Shown in pieces: positions 1 to 11,426 of a DNA stretch of 64,000 nucleotides. The DNA lies in contig NC_081414.1 of NCBI RefSeq assembly GCF_030272615.1, positions 826,734,896 through 826,798,895 on the forward strand, written 5' to 3'. Both the position numbers and the translations under genes were made by a program. Below the pieces are notes generated by a model. The model saw only the letters and a program-made list of their open reading frames with translations, had not been told where the DNA came from and ran no database searches. Positions within the stretch are counted from its first letter, which is position 1; every line of letters begins with the position of its first letter. The stretch is from Cryptomeria japonica (lineage: Eukaryota; Streptophyta; Pinopsida; Cupressales; Cupressaceae).

Positions 1-1
1 A

Positions 2-1782
2 AGGAAACCCCGTGTCAAATTTGGGGGCAACACATTAGAACATGACATGCCTGTAGAGTATGGTATACATGCACAAAATAGATATGGTGTTCCTCAACAT
101 GAATGTATACCAAGTGGTCCATATATACAACATCATTGCAGACCTCCTCCATATGAACATGTGTATGATTAATATCATCCATATATGCAACATGCTCCTC
201 CTCCAATTGGTGCCTCAAGCATAGGGTATGGTCCAAGAAGTCGATCTCCACCTAAGACCAATTTGGAGCAACAAATCAGGGACTTATAAAAGAAAATGGA
301 GGACATAAATACACCAAAGCCAACATACATAATGAGAGACATATGTCCCTATCCATTTGACAAAAGCATTCCAATGCCTCCATTTCCTACACACTTTGTG
401 ATGCCTAAGTTTGATAAGTATAGAGGAAAAGGGGATCCTAAGGCACACATAAGATAGTTTTTCACAGCTTGCATTGAAGTAGCAGCAGAAGAGACATATT
501 TGATGAGATTATTCCCACAAAGCTTAGGTGATCAAGCTATGGAATGGTTCTCCCAACTCCCACTTGGTATTAAGTCATGGGGTGACTTAGCAGAGGCATT
601 TATTCAACATCTCTCCTACAATATAAAGACAGACATATCAGTCACTACTTTGTGCAACACCAAGCAAAAAGAGGGAGAGTCTTTTGCATCATTTTTACAA
701 AGATGGAGGAATCTAGCCAACAGATGCTTTGTGAAATTCCACAAAAACAAATGGTAGAGATGTTCACACAAAACGTTAACAAAGACATTGGCTATGATCT
801 AAGGAAAACTTGTTTGTCCACCTTCAAGGATGTCATTGAAAAAGGCTTAGCAATAGAAAAGTTCCTAATTGAATAAGGAGTCATTAAGATATTCAAGGAA
901 AACAAAGATGACTTTAAAGGAAAAGACAAGCCAAGATTTTGGAATAAAAACAAGAACACAGTCAATGATGGTGTTGTTGATGCCAACACAGTGCGACCCA
1001 AATTCATCTTTTCAGGATCTAGTTCTACAAACAATCAAGTGAATACTTAAACAACTTCCAGATCACAAAGGAAGTACACTCTATTGGGAGAACCACTTGA
1101 GTCAGTCTTCAAAAAGCTAGTGGCAAACAAGGTAATCACAGTTCCAGATTTTCCTCCATATGAACCAAAGGTTAAACCAAATTGGTGGAATGATGATGAG
1201 TATTCTAAATTTCATAAGAGTAAGGGTCATAAAATAGGAAATTGTCATTGATTGAAGAACATCATACAAGATCTCATTGATAGAGGTGACATTGAGATTG
1301 AGGGACACTCATCCAATCAAGAACATGAGATGTTTAAGGAACCATTCCCAAAACATGACAAGGGAAAAGCTAAAGCCACAGATGACCAAACCAACTATAC
1401 CAGAGCATCCTACAACTATGATTCAACTATCAATCACATCTCAATGGACAATTACGTCTCTACCATTATCATCAAGGACAAAAACCTTGAGAATTCTACT
1501 CAGAGACCCAATATTGTCCTAAAAGGCATTGGATCTTCTTTCGAACCTACCTCTGAATGTAATGTTACAACCCGTCGAGGTAAAATTACTTTACAAGGTG
1601 CTTCAACTAAAAACACTACTTCTTCATCCACCAAACCTGAGTATGACCTTTTAGAACAGTTAGGGAAGACACCCGTGCTCATCTCCATCCTTGAGCTATT
1701 ACGCATATCCCCCGCTCATAAAGCCATTCTTGACAAAATCTTGAGAGACACCGTCGATCCTACTGATCTAGACATGGACTAG
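2..1782 (+). pseudogene. gag: Tat gag (capsid/nucleocapsid-like), decayed
   Basis: Gag forms the particle that packages element RNA. Reading begins at base 2 in frame 2, passes stops near 170, 287 and 455, and shifts to frame 1 near 740. The capsid core is clear at 500-720: AMEWFSQLP, then IKSWGDLAEAFIQ, then ESFASFLQRWRNLA, matching the Retrotrans_gag family. Around 1210-1275 a plant gypsy C-terminal motif follows, YSKFHKSKGHKIGNC then IIQDLIDRGDIEI. Compared with the same motif in the element at 57720, its first Cys is replaced by Ser. Stops in the second frame fall at 874, 1048 and 1249, and at 1780 before the protease. The N-terminal part (1-300) is rich in Pro, His and Tyr. Not functional as it stands. 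Confidence 0.85.
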
Positions 1783-2400
1783 TTTCAAGCCATGGTGGGA
1801 TACCTTTCCGTTCCACATTCCCTTACATTCACAGAAGTCGACGATGCCTCTGTAAGTCAGCCACATAATGCACCACTACACATTGAAGCCTTCATACACA
1901 AACATCGAATAAAATGAGTCCTGATAGATGGAGGAGCTGGTCTAAACATTTGTACATTAAGCACAATTAAACAATTGGGATATTCTGATAAAGATGTGAA
2001 TTCTACAAATCAAATCACCATCAAGGCATATGATGATGAAGAGTGTTCGTCCAAGGGCACAGTCATCTTACCTCTCAGAGTTGGGCCAGTTACGAAGGAT
2101 GTGGTTTGTCAAGTCCTAGATCTAGATCTCACTTATAACATATTGCTAGGACGCCCTTGGATTCATGAAATGAGGGCGGTCCCATCTACATATCACCAAT
2201 GCATTAAGTTTCCCCACAATGGAGTAGAGGTAAAAATTAATGGTGATCCTAATCCGTTCATATACTGCAATAACCCGAGATCAAAAACTGAGACCATCAT
2301 TCCCAGTAATCGCAAAGCTGTTCCTTCTTTGGCATACATTGATCTTGAGTCATTAAAACCTTCAACATCAAAACAAGGTGAGCTTAAAGGAAAATTTTAG
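1783..2400 (+). pseudogene. pro: Retroviral-type aspartic protease domain, decayed
   Basis: This would cut the Gag-Pol polyprotein. It continues the gag frame past a single stop. The active-site motif VLIDGGAGLNIC lies at about 1918-1953, with the catalytic Asp codon at 1927 (DGG, common in Tat/Athila elements). A stop at 1915 sits just before it. Downstream, NILLGRPWIHEM near 2140 is the second conserved block (ILGRPW), and CIKFPHNGVEV closes the domain. A homologous domain lies in the element at 58021-58430, where the active site has changed. The frame ends with a stop at 2398. The domain is recognised from motifs; activity is excluded by the stops. Confidence 0.82.
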
Positions 2401-2436
2401 GACAAAGGCATGGGGGAATACACTTTAAATTAGACC

Positions 2437-3324
2437 ATGTACTTACAACAAGTCATGAGTTCACCAAAAGAATATGGAAGACCACATCCTAACAAGCAAG
2501 TATCCATCATGGTGCTCAAATGGGACCCTACTACCTTTCAAAGATGGGGCAAACTGGAAGAGGAAGACTTATACAAAATGCTTAACAAAGACATTGGAGA
2601 TGATACACAAGATCACATCAGTCTACCATGTGAGAAATATGGCAAAGGCTTCAAGATCCTACAAAAATTCGGGTATGATGGAAAAAGCCCTCTTGGGTTA
2701 CGAAAGGAAGGCATCATTGAACCTTTACAACCTGAATTGACTTTCAAAAAGGAACGCTCGAAAGGACTTGGTTTCTTGACTTCCAAGGTCCACACTCAAA
2801 GGACAGAAGAAGCTTTACAAATCAAAGCTGCCAAAATTCAACAAGACGATCACTATTCCATAGACTCCAATGAATGGGAATGGGGTTCAGACAAGTCCTC
2901 CAGTGACTACGAGCTCACCGAGACATTCAGAGAGCCAGATGAACCCACAGAAGAAGAGGAATTTTATAAAAGATTCAAAGTTGGTCAAGGAACAACCCAT
3001 GAGGAGTCCACATAGTCCTTGTCTCAAGGTTCTAGGTTGAAATCACATAGGATGAGAACACCTGTCCCAGAATGCGCTACTAGTGATGATAATTTGGATT
3101 CACTCACGATCAAGACTGATGAGGAGAGTGCCATCGATGACCTTGATAATTACCTTGACATACCCGAATATAACCGCATCTTCACTCTTAGCCCCACTAA
3201 CTTCGAAGACATTGAAGGCCTTCCCCTTGTTCACCACCAACTCATTGACTGGGATCATGAAGGACTTGCACAGTTTGACACATTCCAAAATGATGAAGTT
3301 GTTATTGACTATCTTGGCATATGA
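2437..3324 (+). pseudogene. G-patch domain spacer between protease and RT, decayed
   Basis: This continues the polyprotein frame. About 70 codons in (near 2635-2790) is a G-patch-like segment: YGKGFKILQKFGYDG, then LGLRKEGIIEPL, then RSKGLGF. The spacing of glycines and the hydrophobic-Gly-Tyr core match the G-patch family, which binds nucleic acid and also occurs near the protease of betaretroviruses and in some plant gypsy elements. The following stretch to 3324 is acidic (NEWEWGSDKSSSDYE, EPTEEEEFYKRF). Stops at 3013 and 3322 interrupt it. It probably acted as an RNA-binding appendix of the protease-RT region; this is inferred from the domain and its place only. Confidence 0.68.
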
Positions 3325-3378
3325 GATGATCTTCCCCCTGGGGACCATAAAGCGGGATACACTATAGAACTCAATAGA

Positions 3379-4626
3379 GTGGCATATTTTGGTGAGGGTG
3401 TCGGACCTTCCAATCGCAAAAATGTGAAAATAAGAACAAACCAAGGGTCTTATGGTGAAAACCACACCGTGGCACTGTCTAACCCCAAAAAAGTAAAAAG
3501 AAAGGACGTATCTGAGGGTGAAAACCTCTCTGAGGCACCCGAAGATGGAAGGCTCGACATTCTCCCAGCATCATATGAGGAAAAGTCATCCATGTTGGTA
3601 GAAGAGACTATCAGAACAAACATTGGTACTGAAGAGGTTCCACATAACATATTCCTGGCTCAATCGTTGATGGAGTCAGAAAGGTCAAAATTCATAAGTT
3701 TCTTCAAAGAGCGACAAATCAAATTTGCATGGTCATATGCTGATATGCTTGGATTGGATCTGGATTTGGTAATGCACCATTTGACAGTTAAACCGGGGGC
3801 AAAACCAGTGAAACAGAAATTAAGAAAGATGCATCCACAAGCGGCATTACTAGTCAAAATAGAACTTGAGAAATTATTGGATGTCAGATTCATACACCCA
3901 ATTGATTATCTTGAATGGATCTCCAACTTAGTGCCTATCAATAAACTAGATCGCAGAATCAGAATATGTACATATTTCAGAGACATCAACAAAGCTTGTC
4001 CAAAGGATGACTTCCCATTACCAAATATTGACTTGATTGTTGATCTCACAGCAGGTCATGAAATGTTATCATTGATGGATGGATTCTCTGGTTATAATCA
4101 AATAAGGATCATGCCCAAGGATCAACACAAAACATCATTTACTTGTCCTTGGGGAACTTTCTGCTGGAATGTCATGCCCTTCAGGCTAAAAAATGCAGGT
4201 GCTACATATCAAAGAGCCATGACTACTATCTTTCATGATCTCATGCACGTAACCGTGGAAGATTATGTTGACGACCTCTTGGGCAAATCAATAGACAGAA
4301 ATACACATTTGGACATACTTTCAGTTGTCTTTGATCTGTTGGAAAAATACAAAGTAAGATTAAACCCCAAGAAATGTGTCTTTGGAGTAACCTCTAAGAA
4401 GCTTCTAGGATTCATTGTATTCAAAAGAGGAATCGAAGTTGATCTGACAAAAGTCAAAGCTATATTGGAGATGCAACCACCAAGAAATATCAGTCAACTT
4501 TGGTCTTTATAAGGGAGACTCCAGTCCATACGAAGATTCATAGTGCAACTTGTAGATAAGTGTAATCCTTTTCAGCACTTGCTACATAAAAACATCAAAT
4601 TCAAATGGGATGATAACTATCAATAG
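3379..4626 (+). pseudogene. RT: Reverse transcriptase domain, decayed
   Basis: This would copy element RNA into DNA. The frame is open from 3379 to a stop at 4510, and RT homology continues after it. Landmarks are KPVKQKLRKMHP (fingers, ~3808), RICTYFRDINKACPKDDFPLP (~3961, split here only for description), LSLMDGFSGYNQI (first catalytic Asp, ~4069), MPFRLKNAGATYQRAM (4174) and the catalytic YVDD at 4264-4275. The usual Gly of MPFGLKNAG is Arg here. The KNAGATYQRAM form is typical of the Tat branch. The N-terminal 150 residues are acidic linker. Stops at 4510 and 4624 make it non-coding today. Confidence 0.93.
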
Positions 4627-5136
4627 GCTTTCCAGACACTCAAAGATTATCTTCTGAATCTGCCAGTTCTGATGCCACCGGTTCTAGATCAGCCTCTGTT
4701 ACTATACATATCAGCTACTCCAAAAGCACTCGGGGCACTCTTAGCACAACAAATTGCTAAGGGAAAGGAAAAAGCAGTATACTATATCAGTCGCACATTG
4801 GTGGGATATGAGCTAAACTACACACCAATTGAGCATGCATGTCTTGCTGTGGTCTTTGCTTCACAAAAATTATGACATTACATGCTCACTCATAAGACTA
4901 AGTTGGTTGCAAGAATCGATCCATTGAAATACCTTCTCAATAAAGCAACACTTACTGGGTGACTAGCCAAATGGGTAATGATCTTGAGTGAATTTGACAT
5001 CGAGTATGTGGACAGAAAAGCAATAAAAGGACAAGCCATCACAGATCAATTAGCAAATGCCCCCATGATAGATGATGTTCCTCTAAGTTCAGAATTTCTA
5101 GATGAATCCATTTTAACAATGTCACATGCGAAGCCT
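4627..5136 (+). pseudogene. RNH: RNase H domain (RT-linked), decayed
   Basis: The frame continues from RT. The connection begins FQTLKDYLLNLPVLMPPV, followed by LLLYISATPKALGALLAQ (first acidic site changed from the usual D to S, ~4700), KAVYYISRTL and YTPIEHACLAVVFA (Glu, ~4828). Stops at 4873 and 4960 interrupt it, and it continues to DIEYVDRKAIKGQAITDQLAN near 5000-5058, the usual end of gypsy RNase H with the Asp of the AD motif in DQLA. The role would have been removal of the RNA template during reverse transcription. Decayed, and one catalytic residue also appears to be substituted. Confidence 0.82.
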
Positions 5137-5757
5137 TGACAACTGTACTTCGATGGCTCATACACACAGCATGGGGCAAGAGTTGGCATCCTCTTTATAA
5201 CTCCTCAAGGAGACTCTATACCAAAATCATACCACTTATCATTTCCTTGTACTAACAATATAGTAGAATATGAGGCATTACCAACTAGATTACGGATTGC
5301 AGTTTAGTGGAAGATCTAGGAACTTCGTGTTTTTGGGGACTCTCAACTTGTAATCTGTCAAGCAACTGATGATTACCAAACAAAAGATGAAAAATTAATG
5401 CCTTACAAACAAATGGTGGATGACCTGAAACAACACTACACAAAGATAGATTTTGAGTAGATACCAGGAGAGCAAAATCGCGCCGCAGATGCCATGGCTA
5501 CAATTGCTTCACTGATCGATCTACCTCCAAATGAGACCCGCTATGAGTTCTTGGTGGATAACCTTTTGGTTCCTTCATATAAGATCATTCCTACTAAGAT
5601 GATAGGTGTTGTCGGTCCTGAGTCCCAGTTATATGGTTCCATTTTCACATACCTTCATGACAATACCCTACCTCCTGATCTATCAAATAACCAACGTCGT
5701 GCTTTCATTTGCCAATCCTCTCGATATGTCATTTTAGTTGATATCCTATACCGGTGA
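5137..5757 (+). pseudogene. Second, archaeal-type RNase H (aRNH), decayed
   Basis: Right after the first RNase H, in the same frame, is a second RNase H fold: QLYFDGSYTQHGARVGIL (Asp at 5152), TNNIVEYEAL (Glu, ~5260), LRVFGDSQLVICQA (Asp, ~5335) and NRAADAMATIASL (Asp, ~5485). All four acidic positions are visible. A second RNase H of this type is the accepted hallmark of Tat/Ogre elements and sets them apart from most other gypsy lineages. In-frame stops at 5137, near 5307, near 5319, at 5458 and at 5755 are each one transition away from a sense codon. The tail to 5757 leads to integrase. Confidence 0.85.
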
Positions 5758-6884
5758 GGTCTAGATGGTACTCTTCTTAGATGTTTAGAAAGTGACGAAG
5801 CTCAAATTGCATTACATGAAGTACATGAAGGGATATGTGGTCTACATGCTAGTGGTCCTACCTTGGCCAAGAAACTCATCAGGACTGGATATTACTGGCC
5901 CAATATGGAAAAGGACTCATATCAGTTTCTCAAGAAATGTAAGCAATGTCAATTCATGGAGACCTCATACATGCGCCAACATAAGAACTTCAACCAATTG
6001 CATCTCCTTGGCCCTTTTGTCAGTGGGGACTCGATCTCATAGCCAAGATTCATCCTCCTTCTTCCAATGGTGATAAATTCATCATCACTGCCATAGAGTA
6101 CTTCACAAAATAGATTGAAGCCGTGCCTCTCACACAAGTCACTAGAAAACAAATTGCTATGTTCATCCTCAACTATATCATTTGCCGATACGGTATTCCT
6201 ATTTCCATTATCACTGATAACGGGCGTCCCTTCAAAAATCAGGATGTTTGTGAACTCTATGACCGCTTCCATATTTCCCATCGTTTCTCCATGCCATATT
6301 ACCCCCAAGGTAATGGCCAAGCTGAGGCATCTAATAAAATAATTCTTAAAATCCTAAAGAAGACAGTCGATGATGCTGGCCGTAATTGGCATATCCAACT
6401 TAATCCTGCACTTTGGGCCTACCGCACAAGTGTTCGCACACCTATAGGAGCTACACCCTATTCACTTGTCTATGGTGCTGAAGCCATCTTGCCTATTGAG
6501 GTCGAGCTACCCTCTTTATGGGTCTCTTTGCAAAACATCATCAGTGATGAAGACTATAGGGTCTCTTGCTTACAAGAGCTTGAACTACTGGATGAACTAA
6601 GACAAACCACTTTTAATCATCTCAAGGCTTACCAACAATGAATGAGTCATAGCTACAATCACAAAGTCAAGCCTTGCACATTTCAGGTAGGTGATTTGGT
6701 TCTTAGAGAAAACCCCCAAAATCAGCAAGACAGAGAGAAGAAGGGCAAGTTTGAACCAAATTGGCTTGGTCCTTACATCATTACAGCAGCATATGGATCT
6801 GGTGCATATTAGCTCTCAACTACAGAAGGTGAACCTTTGGAGGATCCTATCAATAGCATGCACCTTCGTAGGTTTTACACATAG
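5758..6884 (+). pseudogene. INT: Integrase, decayed
   Basis: This would insert element DNA. The N-terminal zinc-binding HHCC domain is present: HEVHEGICGLH from 5815 and CKQC at 5938-5949. A frameshift near 6010-6024 moves the frame. The catalytic triad is complete: Asp in WGLDLIAK (codon 6033), Asp in ITDNG (6216) and Glu in GQAEAS (6324), with 35 residues between the last two as in DD35E. A stop at 6111 replaces the usual Trp of FTKW. After NWHIQLNPALWAYRTSVRTP and YSLVYGAEAILP a stop at 6639 intervenes, then the C-terminal VGDLVLRE (GPY/F-type) domain with WLGPYII and a last LRRFYT before TAG at 6882. No chromodomain is seen. Confidence 0.9.
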
Positions 6885-8615
6885 CTCGTTAGAGTATCCT
6901 AATTTCAAAAATACAAAAAAAATAAAAAAAATTCAAAAATACAAAAAAATTATAAAACAAAAAAATCGTTACTTGGTGAAAACCTGGTAAACAGGCGCCT
7001 TGTGACAACAAAAAATCAAAAAATTGAAAAAAGTAAAGAGAAATAATTTCATCCAATGGTGAAAACCACTTCGGTGGCACCTTGGGCAAGTACCATGGTG
7101 AAAACTGGGTCACCAGTGCCATGTGTAGAGACATTGCTCCTCCCTCCTTCAGGATTCACTTTCATCCTTTCACTTTGCACACACTCACGACCAATTCATC
7201 CATAATAAACTTACCCATTCCCATCATGGCTTGTTATTGATCTACCCAAGATTGGTTAGCCATTCATAATAAACCTCCCTTTTCACCTCCCTTTCCATCC
7301 ATAATAAATCAGATCCTATCTGTGGCTAAGGAAAATCCTACGTCTAGTGATGGGTGTGGAACTGAGAACATCACATGTTTCGAGTACAGTTTCTTCCAGC
7401 TTCCTTCAGTCTATCCATGCACAATTTGCAATAAAGCAACATTTGCATCACAGATCCGCAATAAAGTTTCATCTTCTTCGCAATAAAGTATCAGTTTCAT
7501 GGATTCAGTTAGTTTTAGATGATACACAGCAACAACAATGTGCTTCAAAAAAAAAATCAAATCTTTCAACAAACTCAAACAACATTATGGTTCAGTGCTA
7601 TCTATCCTTTCTGTGAAAGTAAACATTGTGACCACAATCAAATAAGACTTATACAAGTGACAAGAGACACTAAATTTGAGGACTACAGTGGATGTTGGTG
7701 TCGAGTCTTGGTTTTCTTTTGATTTCATCTTTTTTGGTGACATGTCTTTTAGCTTTTTCAGGATGTCTCTGATTAGAGATTCTATCTCCAGGATGTCTTT
7801 GACTAGAAAGGTGAGGATGGGGTATCGTCACCTATTTTTCTTTGCTGTCTGTGGATTGTCTCTTAGTAATGCTATGACTTGTCCAAGGATATGAGGACAC
7901 TGTGAGTCTAGTGTGAACTGGGGCATTCCTTGTTTGTGACTTTCTTATCTCCATGCAAACAAGTACAATGACTTTCTGGGTCAAACATATGCCTCGATTG
8001 TCATAACCTACTTGCCATAATAAAGCTCAATGATGATAATGCACAAGAAGCTCTTTCACTTTCATATCTTCTATCTTTCATCCCCCTTTCTTGATTGAAT
8101 TTCATCGTCCTTCTCAAGTCCGCGTAGCCTGCTATCACATGACTGAGTATAATGACATACCAAAAACATTTGCATTTCATGTAGTTGCACCTGCATTACC
8201 ACATATTAAGCATTTCATACATATATATAGATATCACAATTGCATCACATCCTGCACACAACACATGTTAGCACATTTTATATTTTGATCATATAAATAG
8301 TCCTTTGCATTATCATATTCATCTGCATTTCATACATTCACATTTGCATTGGCATAACATTTTAAAACATAAAAGAACAAAAATATTGCATTGCATCATA
8401 TACATATTTGCATCCATATCATAAGCATCACATAAGAACATCTCATCACATAGGTACGCATGCATATAGCTACCGCAAAGATGAATCATCTGATATATAT
8501 AATCATAAGTGTCATGATACAATGATGTCAAAATACATATGGCTACAAAATCACCCGCAGGTGTCTACATCATCAAACAAAAATGATACAATACTGATAC
8601 ATAGGGAGCCCTCTA
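6885..8615. other. Non-coding spacer between integrase and antisense PMD gene
   Basis: No coding frame is convincing here. Three degenerate copies of a TGGTGAAAAC motif followed by a short G/C-rich box ending in GCC or GCACC occur at about 6973-7005, 7058-7084 and 7096-7122. A further copy sits inside the coding part near 3450. An A-rich run (6900-6960) follows the integrase stop. From 8100 to 8560 the sequence is rich in short CAT/ATG words (CATCACAT and variants). I see nothing else. Confidence 0.5.
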
Positions 8616-10517
8616 TGGCTATGATGAACTCCCTCCCTCAGAGCTGCCTAGCCTCGACAAAATCTGAGCCCCCGAAGGACCCACCCTAGGATCATCCCTC
8701 CTATCCCCTCTATCTGGTGGTAGTGGAGGACGCATAACCCCACTAGTAGATGCCTGTCTCCTCTGGCTCCCTCCCATAGTTGTTGCTATTTGTGATGGTC
8801 TATGGAAGCTCCTCGCCCACTGATCCGCTGGCACCGCACCATAATAGAGATCCCGCTAGTAGGCAATCTCCTCCCCTGCCCGCAGGATGTAGGCATATCT
8901 GGGCCCTGTGTCCTCTACCACCTGCCTCCCAGCCCTCAGTGCTATCTCAGCCTCCGTGTAGCACTGAATGGCCTGATCTCGCTCCCGCTTAGTATCTCTG
9001 AGCTGCCTCCTGAGCCTATCCCTCTCCCTCTCCAAGTCCTGGATCTCATCTACCTATCCTTGGAAGATCTCCCTCAGCTCTGTCAGCTCATCCTCCTTTG
9101 CCTTAGCCCCCTGTGGCTCCCCCTATATGGGTGCCTACCCCTGTGCCTATACCTATACCGGTACCTGTCCTTGTACCTGTCCCTGTCTAGGACCCTGTGC
9201 TGCTGGCACCTGTAGCAGTAATCCACCACAACCCCTCACCACTCGAGCCTACCTGTCCTCTCCACCCTCCCTCCGTGGTGCCACCCTCCTCTCTCCAACT
9301 GCCCCCCTCCTCCTCTGTCGGCCTCTACCCCCATCATCTCCATCATCATCACCATCCCCACCACCATCTCCATCTAGAAGCTCTCCTGGATTTGTCAGGC
9401 ATGGGAATGGATGCTTGGCCCAGTATGCTGTGTACTCGACATCCATGCCGGCATCCTCAATCTCTGGCCACATGTCCCAAGGTAGGGGCATCATCTCTAC
9501 GAGCTGTGTAATGGCCTGATCATATGATAATAAAGGCCCAAACTGCGCCTGATCTCTGACAGTCCGTGCATACATCCCTGAACCCCGTGGCATCTGCTGG
9601 ATCCTACCGAACTGCCTACCCACCCTGTCCACTAGCTGCCTCTCCAGTACATAGGGCATTCACCCAATTAGGTACCTACTCTGGAAGGTGTAGGGTAGCT
9701 CTACCGCATCATCCTCCCACTGCTCGCATCCCAGGTATGGCCTCCATATGAGCATATCGATGTCATCAATCACCCGCCACTAGTGCTGTAACATACCAAT
9801 CTGTGGCTGCGAACTGATCATGTCGTACAAGTGTACAAAACTATGTTTGTGACCTCTGCCCCTAAAATGTGTCGGTCTCGTCACTAGCAAATGCTCATAG
9901 GCCCACACTTGTAACAATGTGACCCCGCAGCCCAGTCCCACTGACCCGTGGTACACAAACTGATGCAACTCGTAATAGAGGTGTGCCAGCACACATGGTC
10001 CCCAGGCATATCTAGTGTGCTATGTCACCAGTGTCTCCAATGCACCTCCCTAGCCCACAGCCAACCCTCATGTCACTCTATTAGGACACAAGAACCCACT
10101 GATCGCTCCTCCTATCATTGCTGGCAGCGCTAACCTTGTAGCTGTCATGGTGTCCCAAGCCACATGTCCTGCCCTCATCTCCAGTCCTGGGTCCCGAAAC
10201 ACTCGTCTCAGGGCCTCCTTATCTCCATCTCGATCATAGGGAATCAACTCCCTATCGATCAGTATCCTCAGTATCCTGTATACATCCTCAAGGGTGACTG
10301 TCATCTCACCCATCGGTAAATGGAACGTACATGTCTCGGAGTGCCACCTCTCTGCCAGTGCAGTCAGCAGTCCCATTTTCACCCGAAACTCAGGCACATA
10401 CAAAATATGTCTTAGACCCATAGCCTCGATCACAGCTTGGTCCTCAAATGTCAGCTTAGATCGCAATCTATGTGTCGATGGGAATCTCTCCCGTGACTCC
10501 AACATAGACAAATACTC
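8616..10517 (-). pseudogene. Antisense plant mobile domain (PMD) protein, main exon, decayed
   Basis: One minus-strand frame holds together from 10517 to 8619 (about 630 codons) despite roughly ten stops. The start matches the PMD/aminotransferase-like family: MGLLTALAERW, ETCTFHLPMGEMTVTLEDV, then a loop with IPYDRDGDKEALRRV. It continues LAHLYYELHQFVYHG, VTLLQVWAYEHLL and MPYVLERQLVDRVGRQFG. The C-terminal part has a Gly/Asp/Arg-rich stretch (near 9250-9370) and a coiled coil (LERERDRLRRQLRDTKRE, ~9000-9050). The gene lies antisense between integrase and the 3' LTR, a position where extra ORFs are known in Tat elements. PMD proteins of the MAIN/MAIL1 group act in silencing and splicing in plants; the role of element copies is unknown. 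A ...CTGCAG splice acceptor sits just before 10517. Confidence 0.8.
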
Positions 10518-10556
10518 CTGCAGTCAAGCAAATCAATCATGTCAGTCATCATGGCA

Positions 10557-10850
10557 TTCACTGTTCATCACAAAATTCTACTTTTTATCTAAATGCATAT
10601 GGAATTCTATTCTAGTGACACTCCCTGTTCATCACAAAGTGTTACTATCTATCCAAGTGACACTCACTGTTCATCACAAAGTGCTCCTCACATTTGCACT
10701 CACTATTCATCACAAAGTGCTGCTTATATTTTAGTACTCCCTGTTCATCACAAAGTGCCTTGTTCTATTCTAGTCTTCCCTAGAGGACCTGCTTGAGTGT
10801 ATCCTCTCAGCAGCTTATCCAATCGACAATGTATGTTCATCACAGAACTA
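10557..10850. repeat. Degenerate short repeat array, core TGTTCATCACAAAGTG
   Basis: Copies of a TGTTCATCACAAAGTG core start near 10562, 10626, 10671, 10708 (ATTCATC variant) and 10741, and a changed copy is near 10832. Spacing varies from about 33 to 65 bases, and several copies are preceded by CACTC or ACTCCC. The array lies inside the predicted intron of the antisense PMD gene. Tandem repeats between pol and the 3' LTR are a known trait of Tat/Ogre elements. Confidence 0.7.
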
Positions 10851-10867
10851 CCGATTTGACCTAGAAG

Positions 10868-11162
10868 ACACAAATTCACATTTTTTGGACACAAACGTGC
10901 TTTCCTGACATAAACGTGCTTAAAGACTACATAAACACGCCTATTTTACACAAACGCGACTGAGAGACATAGACGTGCCTATGCTCTACATAAACGTGCC
11001 TGGGTGACACAGACATGCCTTCTTGGCATAAACGCGCCTACAAATCACAGATGCGGCTGCATTTTGCACAGACGTGTTTTCTATCACAGACGCGCTTAAC
11101 ACAAACACAGATGTGCCTAGCGAGCATAGACGCGCCTAGCACCAATGCAGACGTGCCTGGAC
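10868..11162. repeat. Degenerate array, core ACAYARACGYGCCT, about 14 copies
   Basis: A motif of the form ACATAGACGTGCCT or ACACAAACGCGCCT recurs every 18-26 bases from 10868 to 11160. It is rich in CG dinucleotides that vary by CG/TG/CA changes. Examples are CATAGACGTGCCT (~10969) and CATAAACGTGCCT (~10989), with GCATAGACGCGCCT near 11125. It lies directly beside the preceding array and within the predicted antisense intron. Confidence 0.75.
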
Positions 11163-11273
11163 ATTTTTTGACATTTTTGGACCCTAACCTAAAGCGCATT
11201 TATTTCCCTATCTACCATGCATTAATGACAAAAATAAATGCAGCAAAGTACAAGGAGGTTTTGTGGTACTTAC

Positions 11274-11363
11274 CAGCTCTCCTGCCTTTGCTGGCCTCTA
11301 GAATCGATGAATGCAGTCGAATCTGTGAACCAAGGCCATCACTGTTGACTATTGCTGCTCCAT
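11274..11363 (-). pseudogene. Predicted first exon of antisense PMD gene
   Basis: On the minus strand an ATG at 11363-11361 opens 30 codons ending exactly at a consensus donor, CTG|GTAAGT (GT at 11273-11272). Joining this donor to the acceptor CTGCAG|GAG before 10517 keeps the PMD frame, because the exon is 90 bases long. The frame has two stops, each one transition away from Gln or Trp. The deduced peptide is short and of no known family. The predicted intron (11273-10518, 756 bases) contains both repeat arrays annotated below. Supported by splice consensus and frame agreement only. Confidence 0.5.
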
Positions 11364-11426
11364 TTTCACTCTGCACTCTGCTCTCGTGGATGTGTGGATG
11401 ACAATGAGGATGTATTTTCCCCCGTG

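Noticed and set aside
6900-6960. Poly(A) tail of a retroposed copy
   Set aside because: The A-rich run lies within the element between integrase and its LTR, with no duplication around it.
9127-9519. Plus-strand Pro/Cys-rich frames opposite the PMD gene
   Set aside because: The minus strand holds recognisable PMD blocks. The plus frames are low-complexity shadows of its Gly/Asp/Arg-rich part.
10868-11162. CRISPR-like spaced repeats
   Set aside because: Cores are short and degenerate, spacing varies from 18 to 26 bases, and the context is a plant retrotransposon.
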